Part shown: one piece after another, positions 1-12,461 of the stretch
Position numbering within the stretch: the first letter of the stretch is position 1
Layout of the letters: each line of letters opens with the position of its first letter
Assembly (NCBI RefSeq): GCF_000165425.1
Contig: NW_001799636.1
Location: 124,001 to 188,000 of the forward strand
DNA from: Paramecium tetraurelia
Taxonomy: Eukaryota > Ciliophora > Oligohymenophorea > Peniculida > Parameciidae
Direction of reading: 5' to 3'
DNA length: 64,000 bases
Translations under genes and position numbers: made by a program
Notes under the pieces: generated by a model
Seen by the model: the letters and a program-made list of their open reading frames with translations, nothing else
What the model was told of the DNA's origin: nothing
The model's database searches: none

Positions 1-1
1 T

Positions 2-880
2 ATATATGTGGAGTTCACTTATGGAAGCAGTATGGACATAATTATTGTTATTGATAACTCTCCAAGATTTTGTTTCGTTAGGTATGTAGAAGATAGATTG
101 GAAATTGTTTAAATATCAGATATAGATTATGACCTGAGAACCCTAAATTCGCTAGTGCATATGGTTTCTTTTCTAATCAACCTTCAGTAGAACTGTAGGA
201 TGATGTCGTCCATTATCTGTTTGATTGATTTTGCAGAACATTTTAAGGATTGAGAGAGGATATCCCATTAGAATTATGACATATCAATTAAATTTAAGAC
301 AAGAATTAAAATTGTTTACAATATATTCCTAAATGTGGTTCTATACATTATATTTAATTCTTTACTAAGATTTTTACAATTTTTCAAAATATACAGCAAC
401 TTATTTTTCAATATACAATTAGCTAATATGGCGTCTGAGGAAATTAATATTCAAACTTTTCTATTTTAGTCTAGGTAAAGGATTTAAAAGATAAAGCGTA
501 TGGGAACAAAATTTAGATAAAAATTATTATTGCATACAAAAAATCAATAGCCATTAATAATGAGTCTAAGCGTCATATTTATAAGTAACATTAGCTTCAA
601 TCCATTTACAATTAGAGATAATAATGATAAAAATCCTCCTAGAAGAGAATTAAAGATAGATATTTATCAGATTATTGTATTTATGTATTAAAGTTGCTGT
701 AACAACCCTTTATCGATATGGGCATTTTTTAATTATGACTCTTATGAAATAAAATTCATGTATCAAAGTATATATTAGAAAAGTAGAGTGAATCATCAAA
801 TGATTCTTGACTAGCCTTTACTATAAGGGAAATTAGAGGTTTAAATCTCTGTTATTTAGCAATAAAAAGCAGTCAATTGA
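2..880 (+). CDS. partial ORF, unknown, frame interrupted
   Basis: Reading TAA/TAG as Gln, one frame is open from base 2 to a TGA at 251 and again from 254 to a TGA at 878. The 5' part runs off the window edge. The first part contains an acidic stretch ending LEIVQISDIDYDL. The second part has a hydrophobic run, near VYNIFLNVVLYIIF, that could be a membrane segment. No intron of normal size removes the TGA at 251, so this is either two fragments, a gene with an indel, or a relic. I do not recognise a family. Another frame is also open at 276-560, so the choice of frame is uncertain. Confidence 0.3.
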
Positions 881-1827
881 TTATGTTAAAATCTGATATA
901 TATATCAATTGAGGCATTATTTGCATAATCTACAAATGTTTTGTTAAATTTTATAAATACCCCAGATTAAAATTTCTCCATTGATATTGTTCTTCGCATA
1001 ATGCACGAAGTATAAAAGATAATTGTTTATATTTTTAAATTTCCTGTTACCCTCTTTTGCAACTCGACTTTATATTAAAATACAAATTATGAATCTATAT
1101 ATTATGAAAATACTTTTAAGGATAAAAGTTAGATGCCATCACTTATTTTAACAGTATTAGAATAATGTCTCCAAATCCAGGTTTTAGTTTAAACTTGGTG
1201 AAATCATTTCAGATAAGAGACCACAAATTAGAATTAATATTTAGTTAATAAAAACCCAAATTAGCATCTCAAATATAACAGTACAGAAAATTTGATTATT
1301 CATTTCTCCAAATTTATAAGGAAGAGTTGTTATATTGGTTTAGAAATAAATAATTTTTTCAAAGTGGAATTTACTAGCGTCGTCGTTAAAGTAGATAATA
1401 ATATCGTCTAAATTATAATCCAATTCAGTAAAAGGATTTTGTGGATAGTTTTTGAATTTTTTATGTAAAGCTATTTTCATGATTTATATCAAGTACATTT
1501 AAATTGCTGTATCATTTCAATATATGGATCACCTATATTCTGCCTCTTAAGTCACAAATCAATATGTAAATTTTATTAATTATCATTATATTTATCAAGT
1601 GCGTAGATTCGAAAACTTAGGTTGTATAATGTATTCTCATTGAGTCCAGTCGAAGCATTCATAAGCTTATACAAGCAGCCATTAGGAAAATATAGACAAT
1701 CATTATATTTATCTCTTTAAATAATAGGTATTTATAACTTACTCAATCTCGAAATTCTATTGTTCATTAAATTACACTTTTCCAATAAATAATTTTATCC
1801 CCTGAATTAGCTGATTGACTTTTTTAA
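881..1827. other. unassigned AT-rich stretch
   Basis: No frame stays open for long under the ciliate code and no motif is recognisable. Short protein-like pieces occur near 1130-1330, but they switch frame repeatedly. This could be the decayed or mis-assembled end of the upstream gene. I see no RNA gene here. Confidence 0.3.
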
Positions 1828-3051
1828 ATGGAGATCATAAATGTTTTGGTAAGTGTTTAATTTATGGTACCATCATTAATTTTAGAAATTAAGGCTAATT
1901 CAATAAATAGGTATTCCTCACGACCACTCTTTCAGTTCGTAGGCTTTAAAAAATAGCTTCTAAAGTTAAAGAAAAAATTGAGATAAAATTTGAATTCTAA
2001 AAGGTTCCTAAGCCATAATAAAATGAAATTTCTAAAGCGCTTTATATTTTTATGGGAATAAACTCAATCGGCAAGTAAAATTTTCAAGAAATACTACATT
2101 GAAAAACTTCCTTTCTCAAAAACTGATTTATCTAAACTGTTATAAAACACAAAAAAATTAACCAATTTATTTTTAAGTATTTTATTATATTTGATCATTC
2201 AAAATGCTTTTGTTTATAATTAATTATAGAGAATTAAAAGATGATCTTTTGAAATCAGGTGATTATTCCATATATCAAATGGCATATTTAGCCATCATAA
2301 CATTTCCTTTTGCATATTAAACAATATTATATGGCTGAAGATGAATAAAAAAATATTTAGATTTCCATTCATTATAAGAAATTTACATTGAATTCATTTA
2401 TGTGAATGTAATGATTAGTTAAATCATATTTATAATTTCCTAAACCGGAAATTCAAGGGAGATAGTATATTAATTAATAACAGTTGGTATATTTAACTTT
2501 TTAACTTTTTTCATTTAAAAGGCCAACGAAAATCCACTATTTGATTTACTATTGTAAATGAATTTGAATGGAAATTACATATATCAATTTTGTAATATTT
2601 CTAATGCTTTTGCTAAAATTTACTTTGATATAATATACAAGAAGAATGAGTTGTTTTTTTAATTTGATTCTAACTAAATTGATCCATGGTATTACCTAAT
2701 GTTGTAATTTATGCGATTTCTAATTGATATTCAAATAAATAATTATGATTCTTAATAGGAGCATAAATTACAAATACTAAACAAACTATTAGTTGAAAAA
2801 CTATCTAAATCCTTTTGGAATTTAATGTTATCAAATGAATATTTATTTTTCTGAAAATGAATTAGGCTTGCTTAATATTTTTCAATATTCATAAATTGAT
2901 TGTAGATAAGATTTTGGATTTTCTGAAAAATTGAATGAGTTCTTTTCTCTTGATGTCAATTTAATAAAATATTTAAATTTTGATTATGTTATCAAAATAG
3001 CAATAATAATTGTAAGAGATAGTATCCTAAAGCGTGTTGAAGACGTAAGTT
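1828..3051 (+). CDS. unknown protein, several frame breaks
   Basis: Coding-like plus-strand text is visible in successive frames. A basic N-terminal part contains KKYYIEKLPFSKTDL near 2085-2130. A hydrophobic helix LFLSILLYLIIQNAF follows near 2170-2210. A long clean stretch runs from about 2520 to 2850 with NPLFDLLLQMNLNGNYIYQF and IDPWYYLMLQFMRFLID. The last piece, from 2855, contains NELGLLNIFQYSQIDC. At least three one-base frame changes are needed to join these pieces, and none coincides with a good intron. Start (ATG 1828) and end are approximate. The last reading frame stays open into the kinase gene downstream, so the true stop is unclear. No family recognised. Confidence 0.35.
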
Positions 3052-3054
3052 TGA

Positions 3055-5203
3055 ATGATAATTAGATAAACAACCAAGGTATCTTAGAAATTAAGTTAAT
3101 CATTTAATCCAAATGGATTGATAGGCTAATCTTTAAGTCCAACTCAAAAAACAAATTAAAGCATGGGATTAAAAAAAGGGAATAATTTATAATAGTACCA
3201 ATAAGAATTGCTTAAATTAATGGCAAACCATAAGCAATTATAATCTGGTACTAAAAAAGCAAATCTGTCTGATATGATGACATAATAAAATGGATCTAAA
3301 CGAATATCATCAGGTGCGAGTTAACCTTAAAAATCATAAGACTCAAACAAAACTAGTTTTGTAAATTCAGCCCATTAGATTATAATAATTGTTAATCATG
3401 AAAATTAACAAATTAGATTTACAATTGACCCTCTAAAATCAACAGGATGGTTGGAGGAATATTTGAAATAAGAAGTAAAAAAGCATTCTATTCATCAATA
3501 TTCATCAACAGGATCTTAACCAGATGAAAGAAAAGTAACTTGCGGAACGGGAAATGAGTAATCAGATTTGGAAATAGTGTCTTTTCATACAGTTGATAAA
3601 AACTTGCCAATAGATTAACCAAATAAAAGTTTAGAAATTTTAAATGGATAAACACTAAATCTATAACCATTTTATGGAACACCTTAATAAAGTAAAATCA
3701 CACTTAAAGATTTTATATTTGTAAAATGCATAGGAGTTGGAGGATTTTCAAGGGTTTATATGGTGAAGAAAAAATCAAATGGAAGATTTTATGCAATGAA
3801 ATTAATAGATAAGGAATTCATTCTCCAATATAAAAAATAAGGTACAAAGTAAATCTATATAAAGGGATTGTGCAAAACGAAAGAGACATAATGACAGTGC
3901 TTGATCATCCTTTTATAATTAAATTAGAGTATGCATTTGAATCTAAAAACTTTATTGTTTTTGTATTAGAATTTTGCAGCGGTGGTGAACTATTTTGGTA
4001 ATTAAGATAAGTGAAAAGAATGACAGAAGAATAAGCTCGCTTTTATTTTGCAGAAATTTGTTTGGCTATGTTCTATTTACATTCATTATCAGTTGTTTAT
4101 AGGGATATTAAACCAGAGAATATTTTAATCGATATTGATGGCCATATCAGAATAGCCGATTTTGGTTTATCTAAGCCAAATATGACTGAAGAAGATTATG
4201 CTTATAGTTTTTGTGGGTCTCCAGAATATATGGCTCCTGAAATGTTATTGAAAGTAGGACATAATGTTTAAGTTGATCACTACTGTATGGGAGCATTGCT
4301 TTTTGAATTAGTAACCGGGTTACCTCCTTATTATTCAAGAGATACTGATGAAATATATGAATCTATCCTGAATGAAGAATTAACTTTTCCAGATAAGTTA
4401 AATTTATCACCAGCTATTAAAGTATCGTTCTTCAATATCAAAGGATTTGCTTTAAGGATTATTATGCAAATAACCATCTGAAAGATTAGGGTCAAATAAA
4501 GGATTGACTGAATTATTGACCCATGCTTGGTTTAAAGATGTTGATTTAGTGGCAATCTTACAGAAATAGGTTCCTCCTCCATTCAAACCTAATCAACTAA
4601 AATTTAATTATGACTCGAATGATTTAATGAAAGGTGAGTTAGAAACGAGAGAGAAGCTTTTGGGAAAAGCCGGTCTATCATAAGAAATAAGAATTTTTAA
4701 GGCATTTTACTTTGATGCGTAAGAATAGAAATAAATGAAAACTGAATAGGCCAAAATTTTATAATAGCACTTTATGATGGTTACTTAATAATAACTAGCT
4801 TTAAATTAAAAGTTTAAACCTCAAAGAAAAAGCACTGAACAAAAAGAGTATTAATCAAAACCTGCTTCTCCACAAACCAGGAATCAAAAATAGCAAAAAT
4901 TTACTCCAGAACAGTTTTAATCTCTTTAGAAACGAATAAAATCTTAGTAAAAGTTAGTATAATTTTAGATAATCCTCTATGAGCAATGTATAATAGATTA
5001 GTACTATTTAAAGCCCTGCTTAATCTAAGTTGTAAGGTTTGAAAAGAATTATTTCCTAAAATAATTTCTTTGCAGACAGATAAAATACATTGCCTGCTGG
5101 ATAAAAAGAAGCGAATATTGATTATCAATAATTGTTGTCAAATGTATCAACAGAGCAAATGTTACATAAACGAGTATCTTCCTTAAAATAAAGAAAAAAA
5201 TGA
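3055..5203 (+). CDS. AGC-family serine/threonine protein kinase
   Basis: Protein kinase that would phosphorylate Ser/Thr on unknown substrates. A polar N-terminus of about 210 residues precedes the catalytic domain. Visible motifs are the Gly loop GVGGFSRVY, the ATP lysine in AMKLI, the alpha-C Glu in NERDI, the catalytic loop YRDIKPEN (Tyr for His, typical of AGC kinases), DFG in ADFGLSK, and [12 protein letters not shown]-terminal extension holds FKAFYFDA and a Gln-rich tail ending KRVSSLKQRKK. Three introns fit: 3842-3864 (23 nt), 4422-4443 (22 nt) and a 22-nt one near 4935-4958. Each restores the frame. Start 3055 is the first ATG after an in-frame TGA. If a 21-nt intron at 3045-3065 is used, the start moves to 2986 or 2935. 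Upstream regulator and pathway cannot be told. Confidence 0.9.
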
Positions 5204-5227
5204 ATTACTTAAAAAATATATTAATTT

Positions 5228-7493
5228 TTTAATCTTGAATTTTCTCTTTATGAATCTGAAAAAGATTTGAATGATCTTCTTTTCAAGTACCATACAGAAT
5301 AAAATAAGATTTAGAGAAGTCTCCCCACCCTTCAATGGATATAACAATTACAACCTATAGTGAAATATCTGATGGTAATTTCCAATTAAAAAGTTTTATC
5401 CAAAATAAAATTGTTTTCTTCATTAGAAGAATAGAATATTAACATAGGAGGAGCAAATTCATTTATAAAATCATATACAAGCTCCTAATTCGATTTAGAA
5501 TCTTTGACTCCATATAGAATAAATAAATTAATTGATTGGTCTAAATATAATGAAACAAACAGGTGATGGCTAAAATTTTTCCCTTAAGTTTGGATCAAGT
5601 CTGGAATTTTCAAATGGAAATACATTAAATTTTGAATAACCATATAAACTTAATTGAGGAGAAATTAAAATTTTATGGTCAAAGCATAACAGAGCCAAAG
5701 TAAATATTATTGATGAATTAAGTTTAGAAATAAAAAAAATTAAAGAAAGAAAATGATTTAAAGGATCTACTTAACGAAATTGAAAAAAAGAATTAAATTT
5801 TGAGTGAATTCAGAAATAAAGCGGATAAACTTCAATCAATAATAAAAAATCAAATATAAAAAATCAAAATCTACCAAAGAATGCTCAATCGAAGTACACT
5901 AGAACATTATAGAAGGGGAATTGCCAGTAACAACTTAAATCAGAGAAGTAGTCATTCTGCTGTTGACTAAATAAAGAGAATAAATTGATCTTGCATTTCA
6001 ATAATATGAGGATTAATTAAAAGAATTATATTGTTAAATTGAATATTTTAAGGAACAAAATAATAACTTATCTGAGGAGAATAATAAATTACAAATTAAT
6101 TATCAAATATTCTAAATTAAAGAGGAGAATGAGGAAATCAATTGCATGAAGAATTTGAAAATTAAATCATATCAATCAAATTTTTATGAAGGAAAACCAA
6201 CACCTTAAATAATAGCGTAAATCTCCAAATATCCAAACACATTTAAAATCCATAGATGGAGAGAGCTTAGTTCATTTTAAATCAATATAGACTGATAAAG
6301 TTGGTTTAAACAATGAAATGGCTCAATAGTTTTAATATTAGATAAAGGGCTTACCTCTTAAAATATCTGATTAATAAAAGTATATATGATCATTAAGAAA
6401 TGATTCGTTTAGAAATTTTTTCTCATCTCAAAGGATAAAACTAAGTCGAATCAAGTCTAATTAAACGAGGTAACATAAAATAAAAATGGTTTAAAGAAAA
6501 GGACAAAGAAAATTTAGAACTTTATTCTTAAATAAAATACATTTATTATAAGTCATTAAATTTTTGAATATTAAAATAAGATAATAATAGTTAGGTTAAA
6601 AAGAATAAGATGAAACAATTTTTGAACTTAAGGATGAATTGTATAAAACAAAGAAATAATTGCAAGTAAAAAACACTGAAGTTAAATAATTAATTGATTA
6701 GGATAAGGCATAAGATGATAAAAACATCGAACTAAGTAAAATTAATGTATTGCTTTAATAACAATTAATTTATAAAGAATCTTATTCCTAATAACATGAA
6801 CTGAAGTAATAGCTAAATGAAAAGAGCATTCAACAAGAGAATCTTTAGTTAATACATCTAATCAAATTTGAGCTAGTAATAATTAAATTAATTAGTGGAT
6901 GAATATAATAGTTATCAATAAGAATTTATGGATTTGAAATATATTGACAGAAAAGCTTCGACAAAATGAAATATTATAAAAGTATTATTAATAATATTTA
7001 TCATTAGAACTTATCAAAACTTCAAAAAGATAACGATCGGTTGGTTTAACAAAATAAGAAGCTAATGATAGAGAATTCAAATAATAAGGATGAAAAATTA
7101 ACTTACAGGATATCTGAAGAAATTACTACAGAAGTATGATGTTCAGCTACGACTAGGGATTCTATTAATATGAAATCTTTTGTCTAAAAAGAGGAATAGG
7201 ATATTTAAAAAGAAAATAGTTTAACATTTTAGATCTGATTTAACCTTAATTAATGTCTAACTCTTTATATAATGAAGGAAACACAGATTCGATCTGTAAA
7301 ATCTAATGAGTTGTGAAAAAGATTTATCAGATTGCTGAACTTAAGTAATTAATGTTTATCATTCAATAAGCAGATGAACATCATTAGAGCCCAACAAAAA
7401 ATTGAAAGGTCATCAGTTGTCTTTTAGGAGAAAAAAGAACAATAAAATTCACAAATAGAAGTGAAAGCCAGATTTCCATAATTCTTGATATGA
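5228..7493 (+). CDS. long coiled-coil protein, frame-disrupted
   Basis: The product is almost entirely charged and Gln-rich, with heptad-like stretches such as ELKDELYKTKKQLQVKNTEV (near 6620) and KLQKDNDRLVQQNKKLMIEN (near 7020). That suggests an elongated coiled-coil structural protein. Likely introns are 26 nt at about 5562-5587 (unusual GTG start), 19-22 nt near 5895, 33 nt near 6377-6409 (contains TGA) and 23 nt near 7136-7158. Even so, one-base shifts remain near 6210, 6860 and 6955. The last is fixed by one more A in an AAAA run. It is either a pseudogene or a gene hit by homopolymer indels. Exact start and stop are unresolved. Confidence 0.5.
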
Positions 7494-7715
7494 TCTATAA
7501 GTATCAATGTTTTTTTGGTATTTGTTTTCCAATTGATGTTTATTTTTCAAGTTATGATTTCTTATGAATTTACAATTTACTCTCTCTGATGACTGATTCG
7601 ACGTACTTTTTATCAAAATACTTATTGTAAAACTCCTTCTAATCGTTTAAGCCTATTGTTTGAATGGGTTCAATGTATTATTAATATTAATTTTTAATAT
7701 TTTTTATTAAATAAG

Positions 7716-8762
7716 ATGTTTCCTAAAATATCTCTTGATTTATTTGATTTAAACTTGTTTAATCTTTAGTTTATTTTTATGGGGAATATAATTGGGTAGC
7801 AGAAGCTTATAATTTCTACATAGTATCAAAGCTTCTATCTTAGCAATCCGACAAGTAAAGATAAATGTGGTGTTGTTCCTTTTTATTATAAATACAAAAT
7901 GTCATACTTTCATTTTTAATTTTGGGTTCAGTCTCAACTTTGTTGATGAAGATAGTTACTCTGATTATTGTACACTTTATTAAGGGACTAACAATGGATT
8001 TAACTACACAGCCATAGCTAAAGATTGACTTAATAAATACAGAAATAGTTTACTTTCCTTCTTCCTCTTTATTTTCAGAGCTTGTTGGCTATTCTTGACT
8101 GTCCTATTGTTTCAATGGAGGGTTTGGCTAGAATATTGTTATAATTTTACCTTCGACCGCTTACGCTTGAGTGTAGCAGCCTTTTTAAAAACTAAAATTA
8201 AAGGAAACTTACCTCTTCCTGGCGTTCTTTCTCTTGTATTCGTTGTAAATACTATTTCATTTTTCTTTCTTCTCTAGTTGAAGTTTACTCATTAATAATT
8301 AAGGATTGTGATGATCCCTTTGAAAAATTTATCAATTCAACTGGTTTTACGTATTTCTTTTATTGTTCTTCCTATGAAGATAATAAACTTGAGTTTTCTT
8401 AACTCTCACCCTTTGATTATTATTCACTCATTATTATTTAAATTAATTTAAAGATATTTATTTTCTCTCAAATTCTGAATTTAATACCTCAATTAATCCA
8501 ATCCATCTTAAAGACATTTATATCAACACTTCAAATCAATTTAATTTTACTTTTTTTTATTTTATATTATACAAAATTTAGAACATATTAATACATACTT
8601 GATCTAAAACAAGGAATCCAGAGTCATAACTAATTCATTTCTTATAAAATGATCCTTTTGATATAAAACTAATATCTTTTCTGTTAAAAAGATTAAATTT
8701 CTAATATTAGTAGAGCAAAATAAATAATGTTACTTTATCAAATGATACTACAAAGTATATGA
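7716..8762 (+). CDS. probable membrane protein, frame-disrupted
   Basis: Hydrophobic and extracellular-looking pieces lie in different plus-strand frames. One hydrophobic segment is FLILGSVSTLLMKIVTLIIV near 7910-7975. An acidic polar stretch is NFVDEDSYSDYCTLYQGTNN. Near 8290-8400 there is CDDPFEKFINSTGFTYFFYC, with paired Cys and an N-glycosylation-type NST, followed by more hydrophobic sequence. The layout, a TM helix and then a Cys-containing luminal domain, resembles multi-gene membrane families of Paramecium, but I cannot name it. Frame changes are needed around 7930 and 8200. Boundaries are approximate. Confidence 0.35.
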
Positions 8763-9201
8763 TTTCAAATTAGGAAAACATAACACAATTAAAATATTAA
8801 GAAATATCAAAAGAAAGAATTGAACATTCAACCCTTTAATAATTAAGTTTAATTTAATCATAATTTTATTAGTCATATCCAAGTTTCTCAAACAAATATT
8901 TAAATTTCTCAAATTTATTTTAGACAACTATCCATATAATTGAAATGATGGAGATTTTAAATATTTCGATATATCGGGTATTTTTTTTTGAATTCTTTAA
9001 AAAAGATTAAATTATAAACTGAATTAAATGGATCTAACATATAAATATCAAATATATTCATATTGTTATCGCAAAACTCTTGTTAAGAGAAATTTCAACC
9101 AATAAGTTGCCAAAACTAAAGTTCCTATGTTGCAATCTAAAACTCATTATATTCTATAATTTTATTAATTACATTTCAAATAGATTTTTGGTGATAGGCA
9201 A
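8763..9201. other. AT-rich intergenic stretch
   Basis: No convincing frame on either strand. It contains a run of nine T near 8980. Nothing regulatory can be singled out. Confidence 0.4.
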
Positions 9202-9688
9202 ATGATTAATTGTTTAAATTCATAAATAGCAAAGTGGGAGGTAATAAGATAATTCATATTCAATTGAAACAATTGAACAATTTCTGATTCTTAGCAATTT
9301 TTTCTTGCTTACAATGATGAAATAATTAAGTTTGCTGTTATTTTCTGAAGCAGCAAGTAGAGGGAAGATAAATTACATTATAATAAATACAATCAACTAA
9401 TTTAGAAGTTTCCTATTCAAAGGCCCATAGCAATTTTTAAATAGAATAATGCAGTTATAATTTATAGATGCATAAATTGAATATCATTAAAGTAAGATAA
9501 TGCCTAATATAAGATCATCTTTGTACAAAGCAAATTAGTCTAAAATTATTGAATTCTCCTAAAAGAAATTACCATTAATTAAATAGTAAAATTTTTCTTA
9601 GATTTTGACTTATTAAAGAGAATAAATTGGATTCAAAGGATAGCATAGTGAGAAAACACAAAAGCGATGTTATCAAAAGCGAAATTGA
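9202..9688 (+). CDS. small basic protein, unknown
   Basis: A Gln- and Lys-rich small protein. The segment from ATG 9314 to TGA 9686 is one open frame of 124 codons with coding-like text such as MPNIRSSLYKANQSKIIEFS. Upstream text in the same frame (DNSYSIETIEQFLILSNFF) suggests that the gene really begins near ATG 9202 with one small frame change near 9240. It ends 27 bases before the convergent minus-strand gene. No family recognised. Confidence 0.5.
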
Positions 9689-9714
9689 CAACATTTACTT
9701 CATATATTAATTAA

Positions 9715-10503
9715 TCAATTTAGAGCCTTTAACTCTTATTAATTCAATAATTCATTATTCTAAGGGGAGACCTCAACTCTTTTCTTGAAGGCTCTAATAC
9801 ATGAGAACAGGGATAACCCCGAATATAATAGTGCATAATGCAAAAAGATGTATAGAAGATCTTTTGTCAACAGTATAATTTTCAACCTAAATCATGCCTT
9901 TTAACAGTTGAGTTATTGGTTCCATTTTAGCTTTGGAGGCCAATGATTTTGAATAATTTTGTAAAATTACTATTTGTTCAGCTGTTATTGGCAAAGAATC
10001 AGATAAAAATGAATATCTTTCTACCACAATTCTCATACTATACAAAATAGTCAACATCCTTCAATTATTCTGTTAAATCTACTAATCGTAGTAAAAATTA
10101 TTTTAGAATTGAAGAGTAGGATTTTCTCAAATATTATTATTTATTTCAACAGGAATTACAAGTTATGCAAAGCCTATGTTATCATTTTCTGTTGTATTTA
10201 TTTGATACGTGTTTACTGTGATTTCACATTTCGCCTCTTCTTTGTCAGGAATAATATGGATGGCTGGACAATAGATCTCATAATTTTATGGTCCAAATAT
10301 CAATTAGGATTAAAGTATTTGTATTTTTGATTTATCATTTATTTTGAAATCCTCACCATATCAATTATGTATTCTCCTTCCAATCTTTTAATAACATCAG
10401 TTTCAGATTATTATTTGCGTACTGAATTAGGAATTTACAAATATGCATTCTCAATACATTGGCAATTAATAATACTGAGCAAAGAGATAAAATAAATTAA
10501 CAT
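9715..10503 (-). CDS. secreted or single-pass membrane protein, unknown
   Basis: Minus-strand gene starting with a clear signal peptide, MLIYFISLLSIINCQC. A luminal domain follows with Cys in EIYCPAIHII and AKCEITVNTYQIN. Near the C-terminus there is one strong membrane helix, LFALCTIIFGVIPVLMY, and a short polar tail ending NQQELKALN. This is a type I membrane protein layout of about 255 residues. One-base shifts are needed near 10370, 10130 and 9775. It might be a real gene with sequence errors. Function unknown. Confidence 0.55.
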
Positions 10504-10659
10504 TTAATAAATAAATTGCAATTACTATTGTTAAGATTATTAATTGCATATTTATATAAATGAAAAAAAGTATATTAAATAGAGAATATTAAGCCTGTTA
10601 ATACAGAATATAGATTAAGTGATATTAATTATCGATTTCGCGGTAACAATTGTCAAAAT

Positions 10660-11506
10660 ATGAAAGGAAGAAAACCAAAGGAGAAGTATCTTTTGCATCA
10701 TGTGTTTTAGCATTTACAAAAGGATGTTGAATTGCCAAAAAATTGACAAAGATTTACTTAAATATGAAAACCAAAATGAATTTGATAAAGAGAAATGGAC
10801 TCCATTGCATCTAGCCTTGAGATTTAATTAAAGTAAAGCTGTGATTTATGCTAATTAATTGGATAACTCAATTTTTCAACTTTTAGCAGGATAATAAGTA
10901 CTATCATTAATGCATTTGGCTGTTCTAAAAGTAATCTTGAAATAATAGAGATTCTGATTGTAATTTATTTATTTACACTTAATTATTATATTGTTTATTC
11001 TGTAACAATTAGGAATAAAAAGTATCATTATTTTCAGAAATGTGGATGGAATTTTAATAAGGAGGTTTGCCTTTAGTTAATTTAAAATGAGCAAGAAATA
11101 TGTAAATAGATAAATAATGATATTTTTAATAGATCTTAAAGATATGGAAAAATTTCCATATGCAAAAAAAATTTAAATTCTTAATGTTTCTTAACAATCA
11201 ATTAAATACTGTGATAGCAAAGATGTGTTAATCACTATACCAACAGTATCATATTTAATTGAAATAATTTAACCCTCGTTACTTAAAATGCGTAAAAACT
11301 TAATGAAAATACTTTGAGCATAATATTTGAAGGAATCGATGTAATTATGTTGATACATTTTGATTTATTGAATAGGTTATTAAACTAAGTAAAATTAGAG
11401 TGTGTATGCGCTAAAGCTAGAACTTTATACAAGTATGGTACTGTTGTTAGCTTTGGGCTATGATAAGTTTCCTTTAAAACACATTCAATAATTAGTGTAG
11501 TAATGA
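10660..11506 (+). CDS. ankyrin-repeat protein, frame-disrupted
   Basis: The N-terminal part reads MKGRKPKEKYLLHHVFQHL. After removal of one A from the run near 10737 it continues into a canonical ankyrin repeat, KEKWTPLHLALRF, and then LSLMHLAVL. Later pieces (NAFGCSKSNLEIIEILI, LECVCAKARTLYKYG) also fit ankyrin-type helices, and a natural end KHIQQLVQQ precedes TGA 11504. Ankyrin repeats bind partner proteins; the partner is unknown. Several frame changes or unusual introns lie between 10960 and 11340, so the gene is not intact as given. Confidence 0.5.
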
Positions 11507-11646
11507 TATATTACAATTTTTTTCAATTAACAGGAAAAATGTTGCCTAAGTGAGTCATTGCGAATGAAAGGATGGAGTGAAAATGAATCTCTTACTCATT
11601 TTGACAAACAATTGAAGTTTAAAATTATTTACAATAATTATTAATT

Positions 11647-12406
11647 ATGAATAAATCACAATAAGAAGCTATTCAGAAAAACCATTATGGTAAACTAGAA
11701 TATTGGGAAAGAAGATATTCAGAGTATTGTTTATTGTTATTCTAGAAATGATAAACCATTTGAATGGTATTAAAATTATGATAACTTAAAAGACATTGTT
11801 ACATAATATATTAATCATAATAGTCGTATTCTCAATATTGGATGTGGCAATTCAAGTATCTTAAATCACCTATAAAATCATAGATATTCCTGAGGACATG
11901 TATAAGGAAGGCTATTAATGGATTGTTAATCTAGACTTTTCGAAAGCAGTTATTGAATTCATGAAGGAAAAGTTTAAATCTTACCCAGCTCATTTCTAAT
12001 GTATTGCATAGATGTATATATAGTTGTATTGGCTGATGCAAGAGAATTACCATTTCCAAATGATTAATTTGATTGTGTATTTGACAAAGGATTATTGGAT
12101 GCAGTCTTAAGTGGAGACTACTCAGCATAAAATTCTAAAAAGGTGATTAATCACATTTACAGAGCCCTAAAAAAAGAAACTGGTGTCTATATCATTATCT
12201 CTCATGGATTCCCAGAATAGAGACTTCCATATCTTAGCAAATCAGAATATAATTGGAAGGTCACTTACAGTAAAGTCTATAAACCTGATGTAAGAACAAA
12301 AAGTTTGGAATTCGATGCTTCAGATCTAAACAATTACCATTTCATATATGTTTGCAAAATGGATAGATATCAAGGATAAACTGCAGCTTAAGTCATAGGA
12401 ATTTGA
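11647..12406 (+). CDS. METTL13-type class I methyltransferase domain protein
   Basis: S-adenosylmethionine-dependent methyltransferase resembling the N-terminal domain of METTL13/EFM-type lysine methyltransferases. Motif I is ILNIGCGNS. The post-I acidic end of beta-2 is in IVNLDFS. The ADARELPFPND and CVFDKGLLDAVL segments are typical of this family. Introns fit at 11724-11745 (22 nt) and 12001-12023 (23 nt). One one-base frame break remains near 11885, between the Gly-rich motif and PEDMYKEGY. At about 235 residues it is a single-domain form, unlike two-domain METTL13. Substrate (possibly eEF1A) is inferred from family only. Confidence 0.8.
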
Positions 12407-12461
12407 TTATATTTTAAGACTTAATAAATATTCAATTTAAAAAAATCAATATTAAATAATT

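Noticed and set aside
1980-2100. Alternative frame KFEFQKVPKPQQNEISKALY
   Set aside because: It is open and protein-like but ends at a TGA. The other frame runs on without a shift into EKLPFSKTDLSK, so it was preferred.
5889-5990. TGA at 5986 as the end of the coiled-coil gene
   Set aside because: A 19-22 nt intron near 5895 shifts into a frame that carries on with REQIDLAFQQYEDQLKEL.
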